Shown here one piece after another: positions 16,604 through 25,260 of a stretch of DNA of 64,000 nt. Origin of the DNA: Myxococcales bacterium (GTDB lineage Bacteria; Myxococcota_A; Polyangia; Polyangiales; JAFGIB01); the NCBI GenBank assembly GCA_029880325.1, contig JAOUOP010000045.1, forward strand, positions 1 through 64,000. Reading direction: 5' to 3'. The translations under genes were made by a program, and so were the position numbers. Below the pieces are notes generated by a model. That model worked only from the letters and a program-made list of their open reading frames with translations. It was not told the origin of the DNA and searched no databases. The first letter of the stretch is position 1. Every line of letters starts with the position of its first letter.

Positions 16604-17563
16604 GTGCTCCCCATCACGCGCAGCCTTGCCGATCCTGTCGCGCTGACCGACTGGGTTGGCCAACGCTACCCGCGGCTATTGGCGACCCGCTGCCGGCTGC
16701 AGAGGTTTGGCTTTCACGACACCTATCGGATCGAGGGGGAGGCCGGGACGTTCTTCCTGCGGCTGTACGCACCCGATCGGCGGGACCCGGCCGACATTGG
16801 TTATGAACTCGATCTGGTGGAGCATCTGGCCCAACGCGGCGTTGGCGCGGCCCGGGCCCTGCTCGACCGCGACGGGCAACGTCTGCATCGACTGGTGTTG
16901 CCGGAGGGAGAGCGCTTCGCGGTGATCTTCGAACAAGCTCCGGGTGAATCCCTGCGAGGGATTCCGGACGAGTCGGACTGCCGCCGCTTCGGAGCTGCGA
17001 TTGCGGATTTGCATGCGGCTTCGGATGACTTCGACGCCCACACGGTTCACGCGCGTCCGGTCCGCGATCTGCGCTTTCTGCTGGATGGGCCGCTCGGCTA
17101 CCTGGAAACTCACGCCTTGGACTTGGTCGACCTGTCGGCGCTGCGCCGCGACGCCGATGCGGTGCGGAGCCGCCTCGAGCCCCACCTACAGCAGCTGGAC
17201 GTTGGGGTCGTGCACATGGATGCGCACGTGGGCAACTACGCCGTGACCGATGCCACGTTGACCTTCTTCGACTTCGATTTTGCAGGGACCGGATTCCGCA
17301 TCGTCGACCTGCTCGAGCCCCATTATCACGCGATCGAGCGCGGCAACCCCGCGCTTTGGCAGGCGGCGGTGGACGCTTATCGCTCGCGTCGCCGGCTGTC
17401 CGATCTCGACGTGTTGATGAGCGATGTCCTTTTGGCGGCCATGTTGATGTGGGCGCTCGAGATCAACCTTCACCGCGGTCGCAGCATCGGCCTGGAGTTT
17501 GCGGACCTGCCCAGACGCGTGAAGCGTTTCCACCGTGCCGTGCAGCGGTTGTCGCAGCTGTGA
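16604..17563 (+). CDS. APH-fold kinase (SrkA/RdoA-like)
   Basis: 319 aa, GTG start. The aminoglycoside phosphotransferase fold is shown by the catalytic loop VVHMDAHVGNY (Asp and Asn in HxDxxxxN) and the metal-binding FFDFDFAG, about 20 residues later. Substrate could be a protein Ser/Thr (as for the stress kinase SrkA) or a small molecule such as homoserine or choline; I cannot decide. It ends 16 bases before the convergent histidine phosphatase gene. Confidence 0.8.
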   Translation: MLPITRSLADPVALTDWVGQRYPRLLATRCRLQRFGFHDTYRIEGEAGTFFLRLYAPDRRDPADIGYELDLVEHLAQRGVGAARALLDRDGQRLHRLVLPEGERFAVIFEQAPGESLRGIPDESDCRRFGAAIADLHAASDDFDAHTVHARPVRDLRFLLDGPLGYLETHALDLVDLSALRRDADAVRSRLEPHLQQLDVGVVHMDAHVGNYAVTDATLTFFDFDFAGTGFRIVDLLEPHYHAIERGNPALWQAAVDAYRSRRRLSDLDVLMSDVLLAAMLMWALEINLHRGRSIGLEFADLPRRVKRFHRAVQRLSQL

Positions 17564-17579
17564 GCTGCCGGCGGGGACC

Positions 17580-18107
17580 TCAGCAACAGTTGTAGCGCAA
17601 TAGCTCCCAGCGGCCGTCGCGGGCGGACCACTCGGTGACGCTGGCGTTTGCGGGATCCAGGCGTGCGCGCTTTGCGGTGGTCGAGACACCGAGCAGCTGC
17701 AGCATGGAGGCGACGATGAAGCCGGCGTGGGTGACGGCGATCAGCGTTTGTCCCGCGTGCTGAGCGGCCAGCCGCAGTAGCGTTTGCTCTACGCGCTCGG
17801 AGAACAGCTCGAAGGATTCCGGGGCCGTGCTCTGCCGCTCGAGTCCGTCGTTCATCTCGCGCAGGGCGGGATCGACAGCGATCGCGTTGGCCGCCACCAT
17901 CGGCAGCAGCAACTCGGCGCTTCGCATGGCGCGCGGCAGCGGGCTCGACAGTAGCTGCGAGCAGCTGGCGAACGCTTCACTGCGCCGCAGCTGCTCGGCC
18001 AGTTCCCGCACCTGTCGGCGTCCACGCGTGGTCAGACCGCGGTCGGCGAAGGGCGCGTGGTCCGAATGGCCGTGGCGGATGAGAAGTAGGCGCATGGTGC
18101 TCTTCAC
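17580..18107 (-). CDS. Histidine phosphatase (SixA/phosphoglycerate mutase superfamily)
   Basis: 175 aa; the internal ATG at 18095 (MRLLLIRHG) is an equally good start. The RHG motif carries the phospho-accepting His, SPLPRAMRSAELL the partner Arg, LREMNDG the acid and VTHAGFI the second His. The size is close to SixA, which removes phosphate from histidine phosphotransfer domains, and an HPt-containing CheA-like kinase is encoded nearby on the same strand. That link is speculation; a small-molecule phosphate ester is equally possible. Confidence 0.85.
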   Translation of the reverse strand: MKSTMRLLLIRHGHSDHAPFADRGLTTRGRRQVRELAEQLRRSEAFASCSQLLSSPLPRAMRSAELLLPMVAANAIAVDPALREMNDGLERQSTAPESFELFSERVEQTLLRLAAQHAGQTLIAVTHAGFIVASMLQLLGVSTTAKRARLDPANASVTEWSARDGRWELLRYNCC

Positions 18108-18159
18108 CTACGCGGGTTCGGCCAGCACCAGGGTGCCGATGCGTTTGCCAAATTCGGGG

Positions 18160-18366
18160 GAGCGAATGCCGTTTTGGGCTGCGAGCCGGTCGATGATAGC
18201 AGAGGTCGTGGTGCCCGGCGCCGGCACGCGCGCAGGCGAGACGATCGTCACTGGGGCGCACTGGGATACGGCCCCGGGCACGCCCGGCGCCAACGACAAC
18301 GACAGCGGTGTGGCGATGCTGCTCGAGCTGGCGCGGGCGCTTGGGCTCGAGCGAAACAGTCGCACC
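18160..18366 (+). pseudogene. Truncated M28-family aminopeptidase remnant
   Basis: The + strand encodes IAEVVVPGAGTRAGE, then GAHWDTAPGTPGANDNDSGVA and LLELARAL, which is the first zinc-binding half of an M28 peptidase (His in GAHWD, Asp in GANDN). Nothing of the signal sequence, N-terminal domain, catalytic Glu-Glu or the remaining zinc ligands is present. The similarity ends exactly where a half copy of the palindromic element begins. No start or ribosome site is credible. It is a decayed fragment left by a deletion. Confidence 0.65.
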
Positions 18367-18442
18367 CTGCGCCACCGTAACGGCACGCTGACCCCGCTCT
18401 CCCTCGCGATTTTGCGGCGTTTTCAAACCGGTCGACGCCCTA
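18366..18442 (+). repeat. Half copy of the 167-bp palindromic element
   Basis: The sequence from CACCGTAACGG through CCGCTCTCC to TTTCAAACCGGTCGACGCCCTA aligns with the right halves of the full elements at 37620-37787 and 41285-41451. The left half is missing and replaced by the M28 peptidase remnant. The last three bases (CTA) are the TAG stop codon of the CheA-like kinase on the minus strand. Confidence 0.75.
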
Positions 18443-20629
18443 CGCCGCCGAGTGTCGGGCCATGGAGGCCGAGGTGTGGGCGGCGCGCTCGCGCTCAGCG
18501 AAGCGGGCTCTGGGCAGCCTCAGCCGCACCGTGGTTCCCCCGCCTTCGGTACTCTCGATGTCGATGCTGCCGCCCAGGGCTTCGGTGGCCTCTCGGACGG
18601 CCGCCATGCCGACGCCCCGTCCCGAGATGCCTGAGGCTTCGCTGCGCGTGCTCACGCCGTCACTGAGTACGAAGTCCACAAGCTCGCGCTCGCTCGGGGT
18701 GCGGCCATGGCGCGTCCGGTAGGCGCTCCGAAGGCAGGTCCAATCCACGCCCGGGCCGTCGTCGCTGAACTCGAAGATATAGTCGCAGGCGGTCTCGCGT
18801 GCGCTGAAGTGGAGCCGCGCGACGGTCGGCTTGCCCGCCACCATGCGCCGTTCGGGCTCTTCGATGCCGTGATCGGCCAGGTTGCGCGCCAGGTGGGCCA
18901 GGCTCGACCACAGGGGGCGCAGCTCGCGCTCGGGCAGCCGCAGTCCGTTCGCGTCGATGGCGACCGTGGGCGCGGGCTTGCCCAGCTGTTCGGCCAACCG
19001 CCGCGTGCGCGCCGCCAGTGAATTCAGGCTCCGCTGGACCGGAAGGTGCTGCCAACACCGCATCTGTGCTTGCAGCTGCTCGTGTGCCTCGCCTGCGGCC
19101 AGGCGCTCGAAGAATGATCGGTACTCGGCCCGGTCGAGCACGATGTCGCCGTCGCCCTGATCCAGGTATGCCGCCAGAGAGTTGGATAGCCGCTGCCAGG
19201 CGGCGCGCAGGCGTTCGACTTCGTCGGGCAAAAGTGCGGTGGCGCGCTCGGCCATGGCAGACTCGATCGCCTGACACTCGCGCGCCACCGATTCCAGACC
19301 GAATAGGGAGCAGTTGCCCTTGAGGGTGTGCACCTGGCGCATCGCGGTGTTGCGGTCGAGATCGCTCGACAGCCGGCCGATGAGCGCGTGCCCATCGGCA
19401 AAAAAGCTTCGCAGGGCATCGGGCTGGGACATGAGCGTGTCCAGCGCTTGCAGCTTCTCGCGCTGCTCACGCTCGCGCACCTCGGTCTCGATCAGCTCGC
19501 TGACATCGCTAATGACCAGAATCACCTGTGACAGTTGCCCGTGCGCGTCGTCCACCACCCGGTACTCGAAGTCCAGCACGCGCGCGCCGGCCGTAACGCG
19601 CCGGGGCATCTGCTCGAGGCAGAGCTCCCGTGGCAACACGTCGGCGACCAGCTCCTGCCAGCCCAGATCGAACCACTCGGCCCGCTCCGCATGGGTTCTG
19701 GCGAGGTAGTCGGCGAAGGTGGCTCCTGCCGGCGGTGTGCCCAACCATGTTTCTACGACGGCCGAGTGCTCGGCGACCATGCGCTGATCGGGGCCCAGCG
19801 TGACGAAGCCTTGACCGATGTGGTCCATCACGCGCTGCATGTCGGCGTTGCGGCGTTCGATTTGTGCCTGGCGCGTTCGCACGGCTTCGGCCATGCGGGA
19901 AAAGGAGGCCATCAACTCGCCGATTTCGTCGCCACCTCCATCGTCGTGGACCAGCTGTTCACCGCGCTCGAGCCGTTTTGTGGCGTCGGTGAGGTGCTCG
20001 ATGCGGTGGACGACCACGCGCTGGGCAAACCAGCCGAGGAGCAAGACGAGCCCGGCTGCGATGGCGAGTGATCCGCGCTGAATGCGCTGTCGGGTGTGCT
20101 CGAGCGCTTTCATCGGCTCGGCCAGCGACAACACCAACATGACTTTGCCGATGGTCTCGTCGCCGACGCCGACGACGTCGGTGACAAGGCGCAGGTCTTC
20201 CGTAGTCTCGGTCAGCGGTGCCGCCGGCGGTCGGGCGTGGAGCTGGCGGTAATGCGGCGCCCGATAGGTCGCCATCGGGGGGCGCCCCGTCGAGGCATCG
20301 CGCTCGGACCAGACGGCCGCATACAGCACCGGTCCCGCTGCGCTCAGGTTATCCAGGGTGTCGCCGGTCAGCTCCACATCCTCGAAGAGCATCGGTGCCC
20401 CCACGTTCTGCGCCAGCAGGTCGACCATCATGCGTCCGCTGGCGACGCTGCTGCGCAGCACTTCCCGGCGCTGCATGTCGACGAGAACTTGAGCAAGCAC
20501 GAGCGCGACCAGGGCCAGCGGTATCATGATCGCCAGAACCAGCTTCGCAAACAGCGGCAGCGCGCGCCGCGGCGCGCGGCTCGGGGGGCTGCCCCGTTCT
20601 GGACTCTCGCTGCTGGCGTCGGATTCCAC
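18440..20629 (-). CDS. Membrane-anchored CheA-like histidine kinase (HAMP, PAS, HPt, HATPase)
   Basis: 729 aa. Order: helix at about 27-48, periplasmic sensor region 50-185, second helix 186-204, HAMP 205-260, PAS-like 262-380, HPt domain about 385-500 with phospho-His H434 in HTLKGNCSLFGL, a helical linker, then a CheA-type ATPase domain about 560-715 (HLARNLADHGIEEPERR as N box, DDGPG, GISGRGVGM, GGSIDIES). No CheW-like regulatory domain or receiver is present, so it should pass phosphate from its own HPt to a separate receiver, probably one encoded on the other strand (23.5-26.4 kb). It is divergent from the porin/PstS-like pair, likely part of its sensing input. Confidence 0.85.
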   Translation of the reverse strand: MESDASSESPERGSPPSRAPRRALPLFAKLVLAIMIPLALVALVLAQVLVDMQRREVLRSSVASGRMMVDLLAQNVGAPMLFEDVELTGDTLDNLSAAGPVLYAAVWSERDASTGRPPMATYRAPHYRQLHARPPAAPLTETTEDLRLVTDVVGVGDETIGKVMLVLSLAEPMKALEHTRQRIQRGSLAIAAGLVLLLGWFAQRVVVHRIEHLTDATKRLERGEQLVHDDGGGDEIGELMASFSRMAEAVRTRQAQIERRNADMQRVMDHIGQGFVTLGPDQRMVAEHSAVVETWLGTPPAGATFADYLARTHAERAEWFDLGWQELVADVLPRELCLEQMPRRVTAGARVLDFEYRVVDDAHGQLSQVILVISDVSELIETEVREREQREKLQALDTLMSQPDALRSFFADGHALIGRLSSDLDRNTAMRQVHTLKGNCSLFGLESVARECQAIESAMAERATALLPDEVERLRAAWQRLSNSLAAYLDQGDGDIVLDRAEYRSFFERLAAGEAHEQLQAQMRCWQHLPVQRSLNSLAARTRRLAEQLGKPAPTVAIDANGLRLPERELRPLWSSLAHLARNLADHGIEEPERRMVAGKPTVARLHFSARETACDYIFEFSDDGPGVDWTCLRSAYRTRHGRTPSERELVDFVLSDGVSTRSEASGISGRGVGMAAVREATEALGGSIDIESTEGGGTTVRLRLPRARFAERERAAHTSASMARHSAA

Positions 20630-20949
20630 GGGTTTTGCTCGGACCGATTCGAATCATAGGAAACGGTCGATAACCGCAATGCTGTAGCTCCGGCGGCGCG
20701 CGCTTGGCCGCTTCGGCCCTGCGGGCGCCGGCCAGGCTGATCGGGTGGCTCAAGTGCGTGGCTGGAGCGGCCGTATTCATCCGGGTAGGTCGACGTGTCC
20801 CCACGGAGGTCGAGGCTGCCGGGCCGAGGCCAAGCCGAGCGAGCCCGGGGCCCTCGCCGACGACCCGACCTGGGGGCGAGGGTGAGTGGCCCGTGTGGGT
20901 CGCAGCGCCGAATGCCGCAAGTCGAGACCCGAAGCCCATCGGAACCCCC
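20630..20949. other. Intergenic region between divergent kinase and porin genes
   Basis: 320 bases. The frame of the porin is open through part of this stretch, but the translated sequence has no family features and lies before the signal peptide, so I treat it as non-coding leader. GC-rich inverted repeats are present; no known riboswitch motif was recognised. Confidence 0.4.
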
Positions 20950-22248
20950 ATGATCGCCATCGATGCCGCCACTACCGGACGATTCGACGCGAGGTGGGGC
21001 AAGGCGGCAGGGTTGGTGGCGCGCGCGACGCGTGGGGTTGTCTTCCTGGCCGTCGCAGCCTGTGCCTTGCCGTCGCTGGCCCAGCCGGCTCCGGACCCCA
21101 ACACCCCCGTGCGTGAGGCCGATGCTGAAGCGGCGCAGTCCGAATCCGACGCGGCCGGGGAGGATGCCTACGGTACGCCGGGCTCGGCGACTGGGTCCGA
21201 AAACGATAGCTATGGTCCGGTCCCGGCTGGGGGTTGGCAGTCGACGACGACTTCTGGGGGCTTCGACTTCAACATCTACAGCGACGTGGGTGCCTACTAT
21301 GTGGGCGGCAGCGCCTTCAACTTCGAGATCGGTGCCATCGATTTCTTCGCCCGGGCCGAATTGGGCGATTCGATATCGCTGCTTTCCGAGACCGTGGTGA
21401 TGCTGCACGGCGACAGCGCCATGGTCCGGCCCGCCCGTCTCTTCGTCCAATACCGGAGCGGGTCGGTACTTCGGCTGCGCGCGGGCCGCTTCCATACGCC
21501 GCTCGGCTTCTACACGCCGCAATACCCCCATGGTGGCAAGATCTTTCGGCTGGCCAATCGGCGTCCCCGCTTGTTGGCCATGGAACACGACAGTGCCATC
21601 CTGCCCAATCACCTTACCGGTATCGCAGCACAGGTGAGCGTCGATGTCGGCTTTGCCGACTGGAGATTGGACCTGGCCGTGGGCGACCAGCGAGTCAACT
21701 CACTGGCAGTCGGAAATGAACTGGCAAAGGCCGCGGTCGTCCGTCTGTCGCTGCTTCCTCAACGTTGGGCCGGCGACCTCGACTTCGGCGTCAGCTTGTG
21801 GCTGAACCATCAGCACGTGGATGTCGATCCGAGCGCTGTGCCGCCGCCGGGTCCCGACGCCACCTGGACCTTCCCCGAGGTTCTATGGGAGCAGCTTGCG
21901 GTCCCCTATGTGGCCTACATGCACTACCCGGTTGAGTTTATTGCCGAATTTTTTGCACTGCGTCACGGTGAAGATTTCAGCGGAGGGCGCCGTTACCGGC
22001 TGTTTGGAGGCTTCATCCAGCTCGGTCGCTCGCTGGGCAGCTGGACTCCCTATGCGCGTTTCGAGCACTTTCAGCGCGATGCCTTCAACCCACTTTACCT
22101 CGGGCACCCGGCCCCCATTCGCTTGACCGAGGCCACTGCCGGCCTGCGTTGGACGATCGATCCGAGGTTGATCGCGCGGTTTGAATTCGGCTACGAGTTT
22201 GAAGACAACGACCCCGTGGGCGGTATCCAGCTCGCCTTTGGTTTCTAG
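20950..22248 (+). CDS. Outer membrane porin-like beta-barrel protein
   Basis: 432 aa from ATG 20950, selected because a signal peptide follows (VFLAVAACALPSLAQ). After an acidic linker the chain alternates in the style of an outer membrane barrel (FNIYSDVGAYYVGG, LRLRAGRFHTPLGFYTPQ, IARFEFGYEF) and ends in Phe (LAFGF), the usual last residue for barrel assembly. It probably forms a pore for small anions or organic solutes. It ends directly against the PstS-like gene, and the pair faces the CheA-like kinase gene. Confidence 0.7.
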   Translation: MIAIDAATTGRFDARWGKAAGLVARATRGVVFLAVAACALPSLAQPAPDPNTPVREADAEAAQSESDAAGEDAYGTPGSATGSENDSYGPVPAGGWQSTTTSGGFDFNIYSDVGAYYVGGSAFNFEIGAIDFFARAELGDSISLLSETVVMLHGDSAMVRPARLFVQYRSGSVLRLRAGRFHTPLGFYTPQYPHGGKIFRLANRRPRLLAMEHDSAILPNHLTGIAAQVSVDVGFADWRLDLAVGDQRVNSLAVGNELAKAAVVRLSLLPQRWAGDLDFGVSLWLNHQHVDVDPSAVPPPGPDATWTFPEVLWEQLAVPYVAYMHYPVEFIAEFFALRHGEDFSGGRRYRLFGGFIQLGRSLGSWTPYARFEHFQRDAFNPLYLGHPAPIRLTEATAGLRWTIDPRLIARFEFGYEFEDNDPVGGIQLAFGF

Positions 22249-22338
22249 ATGGGGGCCGCGGAGACAAAGCCTGCGCTGCGTGCACCGGTCGGCCACGGAA
22301 ACGCTCACAGCAGGAGGCTACGCGCGGGCATCGGCCCA

Positions 22339-22782
22339 ATGTCGATCGTAGCACTGTGGCTTGCCGTGGTGTTTTTGCCGCTGTTGTCGGCGCATGGCCA
22401 CGAGAAATCGAAGCCTCCCGGAGACTTCGTCTTGGTCACAAATGCCAAAAACGGCGTGCCATCGCGCAGTGTCTCCATCGCGAAAGTTCTGAGCGGTCGC
22501 AGCGACCGTTGGCCCGACGGCACCAAGGCGGTTTTGGTGCTGCCGCCGGCCGGCTCACCGGCCATGCGCTGGCTGAGTGAAGATGCGTTGGGCATGCCCG
22601 AGAAGATGCTAAGGCGCTTCCTGTTGCAGCAGGTGTTCAGGGGCGCGGTTCCGAGGCCGATCGAAGCCCGGAGCGTGGCGCAGGCCGTCGATATCCTTCG
22701 CAATCATCGCGGTGCACTCGCGGTGCTCACCCCTGGCACGGTCCAGGGTGACAGAGGCCTCAAGATCCTCGAACTACCATGA
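22339..22782 (+). CDS. Small periplasmic phosphate-binding-like (PstS-like) protein
   Basis: 147 aa from ATG 22339 (MSIVALWLAVVFLPLLSAHG), which places a normal signal peptide at the N-terminus; an ATG at 22249 directly after the porin stop would add 30 residues. The mature part has the features of short PBP-like domain proteins annotated as phosphate ABC transporter substrate-binding-like: KVLSGRSDRWPDGTKAVLVLPP, then a FLLQQVFRG segment. It lacks the full two-lobe length of PstS (over 300 aa). Likely a periplasmic ligand-binding accessory to the neighbouring membrane kinase rather than a transporter part. Confidence 0.6.
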   Translation: MSIVALWLAVVFLPLLSAHGHEKSKPPGDFVLVTNAKNGVPSRSVSIAKVLSGRSDRWPDGTKAVLVLPPAGSPAMRWLSEDALGMPEKMLRRFLLQQVFRGAVPRPIEARSVAQAVDILRNHRGALAVLTPGTVQGDRGLKILELP

Positions 22783-22898
22783 CCGCTGCGGGAGCTTTCA
22801 ACCACCGCCGGCCGGCCGACGTCCGGCGCGAACGCTAAAGAATCCACCCCGCCGGTCGTTGTCTCCTGCTACGGGGCCCGCCGAAGTCCTAGGTGCCA

Positions 22899-23438
22899 AT
22901 GAGTGACATTTCCCCACGTGCGGAGTTCTACCAGCTGGCGTCGAGTCAATTGCTCAGGGCCATCGATCAGCTGCTGTGCGACTACGGTGGAGAACCGGAG
23001 TCTCCTTCGAAGCTCCGCTGCGACCGTGTCGAACAGGTGATGCTGGGAGCCGCCATTGGTTTTGCTGGCAAAGGTCTGCGCGGCAGCCTGGTGATCGCGC
23101 TGCCCCAGGAGCTGGCGGCCAGGCTTTCCCCGATGCCGTCTGCGGGGCAGGGATTCAACGTTGCCGACTGGGTAGGGGAGCTGTCCAATCAGCTTCTGGG
23201 GCGCTTGAAAAACAAGCTTGTCGGTCTCGGTGTCGAACTCTGGAGCGGTACGCCGGCCGTCGTCGAGGGGCAGCGGCTGCGTCTCATCGCTTCCCGGGGC
23301 GACACCGTCCAGCATTCCATCTCCTGTTTTGGCCATCAGTTGTGCGTATTCCTGGAAGCCGACGTCGAAGCGGGTTTTTCCTTACGCCCCGGGGAAGAAT
23401 CCGGAGCCGCCGAAGGTGACACGATTCTATTTCAGTAG
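22899..23438 (+). CDS. CheX-like domain protein
   Basis: 179 aa from ATG 22899. The central segment WVGELSNQLLGRLKNKL resembles the conserved E-x2-N helix of CheX/CheC/FliY phosphatases, which remove phosphate from CheY-type receivers. The E and N of GELSN fit the catalytic pair. A CheY-like gene follows after 110 bases, so a role in switching that regulator off is reasonable. Similarity is modest. Confidence 0.65.
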   Translation: MSDISPRAEFYQLASSQLLRAIDQLLCDYGGEPESPSKLRCDRVEQVMLGAAIGFAGKGLRGSLVIALPQELAARLSPMPSAGQGFNVADWVGELSNQLLGRLKNKLVGLGVELWSGTPAVVEGQRLRLIASRGDTVQHSISCFGHQLCVFLEADVEAGFSLRPGEESGAAEGDTILFQ

Positions 23439-23548
23439 AGGTCGGACATGAAGCAACTGAAGCTGAACGCACGCGATAGCGAAGGTATCCCGCCGTTCCG
23501 GATGCGCCGGCGCTGGAGACCTCTGCGGTGTGCAAAGGAGAGATTGCC

Positions 23549-23926
23549 GTGGGCAATAGGGTGCTGATCGTCGATGATTCGTCCACAGTGCGGCAACAGG
23601 TATCGGTCGCCTTGCTGGAGGCCGGCTTCGACGTGCTCGAAGCTGCCGACGGTGTGCAAGGGGCTGAGGCCATCGAGAACCACGATGACCTGGCGCTGGT
23701 CATCTGCGACGTCAACATGCCGCACATGAACGGTGTCGAAATGGTGCGCAGGATCAAGTCGAGCCCCAGGCACGAAACTCTACCCATCGTCATGCTGACC
23801 ACAGAAGGGCAGCCGAGGCTGATCCGGGAAGCCAAGGAAGCCGGCGCCGCCGGCTGGATCGTCAAGCCCTTCGTGCCGGAGCGGCTCACCGCCGTCGCGA
23901 TGAAGCTCGCACGGCAGCGGTCATGA
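23549..23926 (+). CDS. CheY-like single-domain response regulator
   Basis: 125 aa from GTG 23549, which has AGGAG eight bases upstream. Receiver residues are all present: acidic pair DD at 9-10, phospho-acceptor D54 (VICDVNMP), Thr in MLTTEG, Lys106 in VKPF. There is no output domain. The stop overlaps the start of the PAS kinase (ATGA), which is the likely phosphodonor, with the CheA-like kinase as an alternative. Confidence 0.92.
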   Translation: MGNRVLIVDDSSTVRQQVSVALLEAGFDVLEAADGVQGAEAIENHDDLALVICDVNMPHMNGVEMVRRIKSSPRHETLPIVMLTTEGQPRLIREAKEAGAAGWIVKPFVPERLTAVAMKLARQRS

Positions 23927-25260
23927 TCTCAACGGATCAGCTGGCATCGCCCGGAGAGTTCGACGCGCCCCGGATACTGGGTGCGCTCGGCGACGCTCTT
24001 TTCGTCCTTGACGGGGAGACCATGATTCACAGCGTCAACGCTTCGGCAAGTGCGTTGCTGGAGAGGAGTGAGGAGTCGCTAAGGGATCGGAATTTCGAGT
24101 CGATCATCGCCGACAGCGACTATCTCGCGCTGGTGGGGGTGAAGTATGGGTTGGGCCGGACCGTGCAGCGCAACATGAACATTGTTCTGCAGAAAGGCGA
24201 CGGCGATTTCATTCCCGTCAACGCCACGGTCGCGCCGCTGCTTTCGGCGGCTGGCGACCCGTACGGGTACGTGTTGAGTTGTCGCGATGCACGGGACTAC
24301 CAGGAATCGCTTTCGGAGCAGAATCGGGCCGCGGTGGCGGCGAAGGAGATGGCGCGGCGCGAGGCCGACGCCCGTGGAATCGCCGAGCGGCGGGCCCAGG
24401 AGCAACTCGAGCTGGGTCAGAAACGCAAGCTCGAGGCCATCGGTCACCTGGCGGCGGGTATCGCTCATGAAATGAATACGCCGATTCAATTCGTGGGCGA
24501 CAACATTCGCTTTGTGCATGAGAGCTTCGATGCGCTGATGCAGTTCATCGAGCGCTGCAGCGACCTGCTCGAGGCGGCCTCGGACGACCAGGGGCGGACG
24601 CTGGAGAAGATTGTCGAAGGTCTCCGCGAAGTGGAGGTGGACTACTTGCGCCAAGAGCTTCCGGCGGCATTCGCAGAGACCCTGGACGGCGTGCAGCGGG
24701 TGGCCAAGATTGTGGCCGCGATGAAGAATTTTTCGTATCCCGACGTGGGCGTGCGTCAGTTCGAGGACCTGCACCAGGCCATCGACACCATGGTCACGGT
24801 CTCGCAGAGTGAATGGAAGCACGTGGCCAGGCTGGAGCTGGACTTGTGCCCGGATATGCCGCCGGTGCCCTGCTACGCCGATGAGTTGAAGCAGGTGATC
24901 TTGAACCTGATCGTCAACGCGGCCCATGCGATCTCGGAGGCTCAAGATGAGCGTGAGTCGCAGCTTGGAACGATTCGCATCGCGACGCGATGCGACGCGA
25001 GCACGGCCCAGATCGCGGTGTCCGATACGGGCACGGGAATGGACGAGACAACGGTGGAGAGGATCTTCGACCCCTTCTTTACCACCAAGGAAGTGGGGCG
25101 GGGCACCGGTCAGGGGCTGTCGTTGGCGCACGCGGCCGTCGTAACCAGACACGGTGGCGATATCGAGGTTCGTAGTGAGCTGGGGCGGGGGACAACTGTC
25201 ACATTGAAATTGCCTCTCGGGACGACGTCGATCGTTCCGGAGAGTGCCGGACTGCCGTGA
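23923..25260 (+). CDS. PAS-domain sensor histidine kinase, soluble
   Basis: 445 aa with no membrane helix. A PAS domain spans about residues 20-125, a coiled coil 130-175, then an H box with His182 (GHLAAGIAHEMNTPIQFV) and an ATPase domain to the end: N box ILNLIVNAAHAI, DTGTGMD, FDPFFTTKEVGRGTGQGLSLAHA. It should autophosphorylate in the cytoplasm and pass phosphate to the flanking receivers. It is translationally coupled to the CheY-like gene before it and the HDOD regulator after it. Confidence 0.92.
   Translation: MISTDQLASPGEFDAPRILGALGDALFVLDGETMIHSVNASASALLERSEESLRDRNFESIIADSDYLALVGVKYGLGRTVQRNMNIVLQKGDGDFIPVNATVAPLLSAAGDPYGYVLSCRDARDYQESLSEQNRAAVAAKEMARREADARGIAERRAQEQLELGQKRKLEAIGHLAAGIAHEMNTPIQFVGDNIRFVHESFDALMQFIERCSDLLEAASDDQGRTLEKIVEGLREVEVDYLRQELPAAFAETLDGVQRVAKIVAAMKNFSYPDVGVRQFEDLHQAIDTMVTVSQSEWKHVARLELDLCPDMPPVPCYADELKQVILNLIVNAAHAISEAQDERESQLGTIRIATRCDASTAQIAVSDTGTGMDETTVERIFDPFFTTKEVGRGTGQGLSLAHAAVVTRHGGDIEVRSELGRGTTVTLKLPLGTTSIVPESAGLP

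Noticed and set aside
17977..18426. Minus-strand frame covering the M28 remnant
   Set aside because: Translation is low complexity with no family features, while the + strand gives a clear M28 zinc motif.
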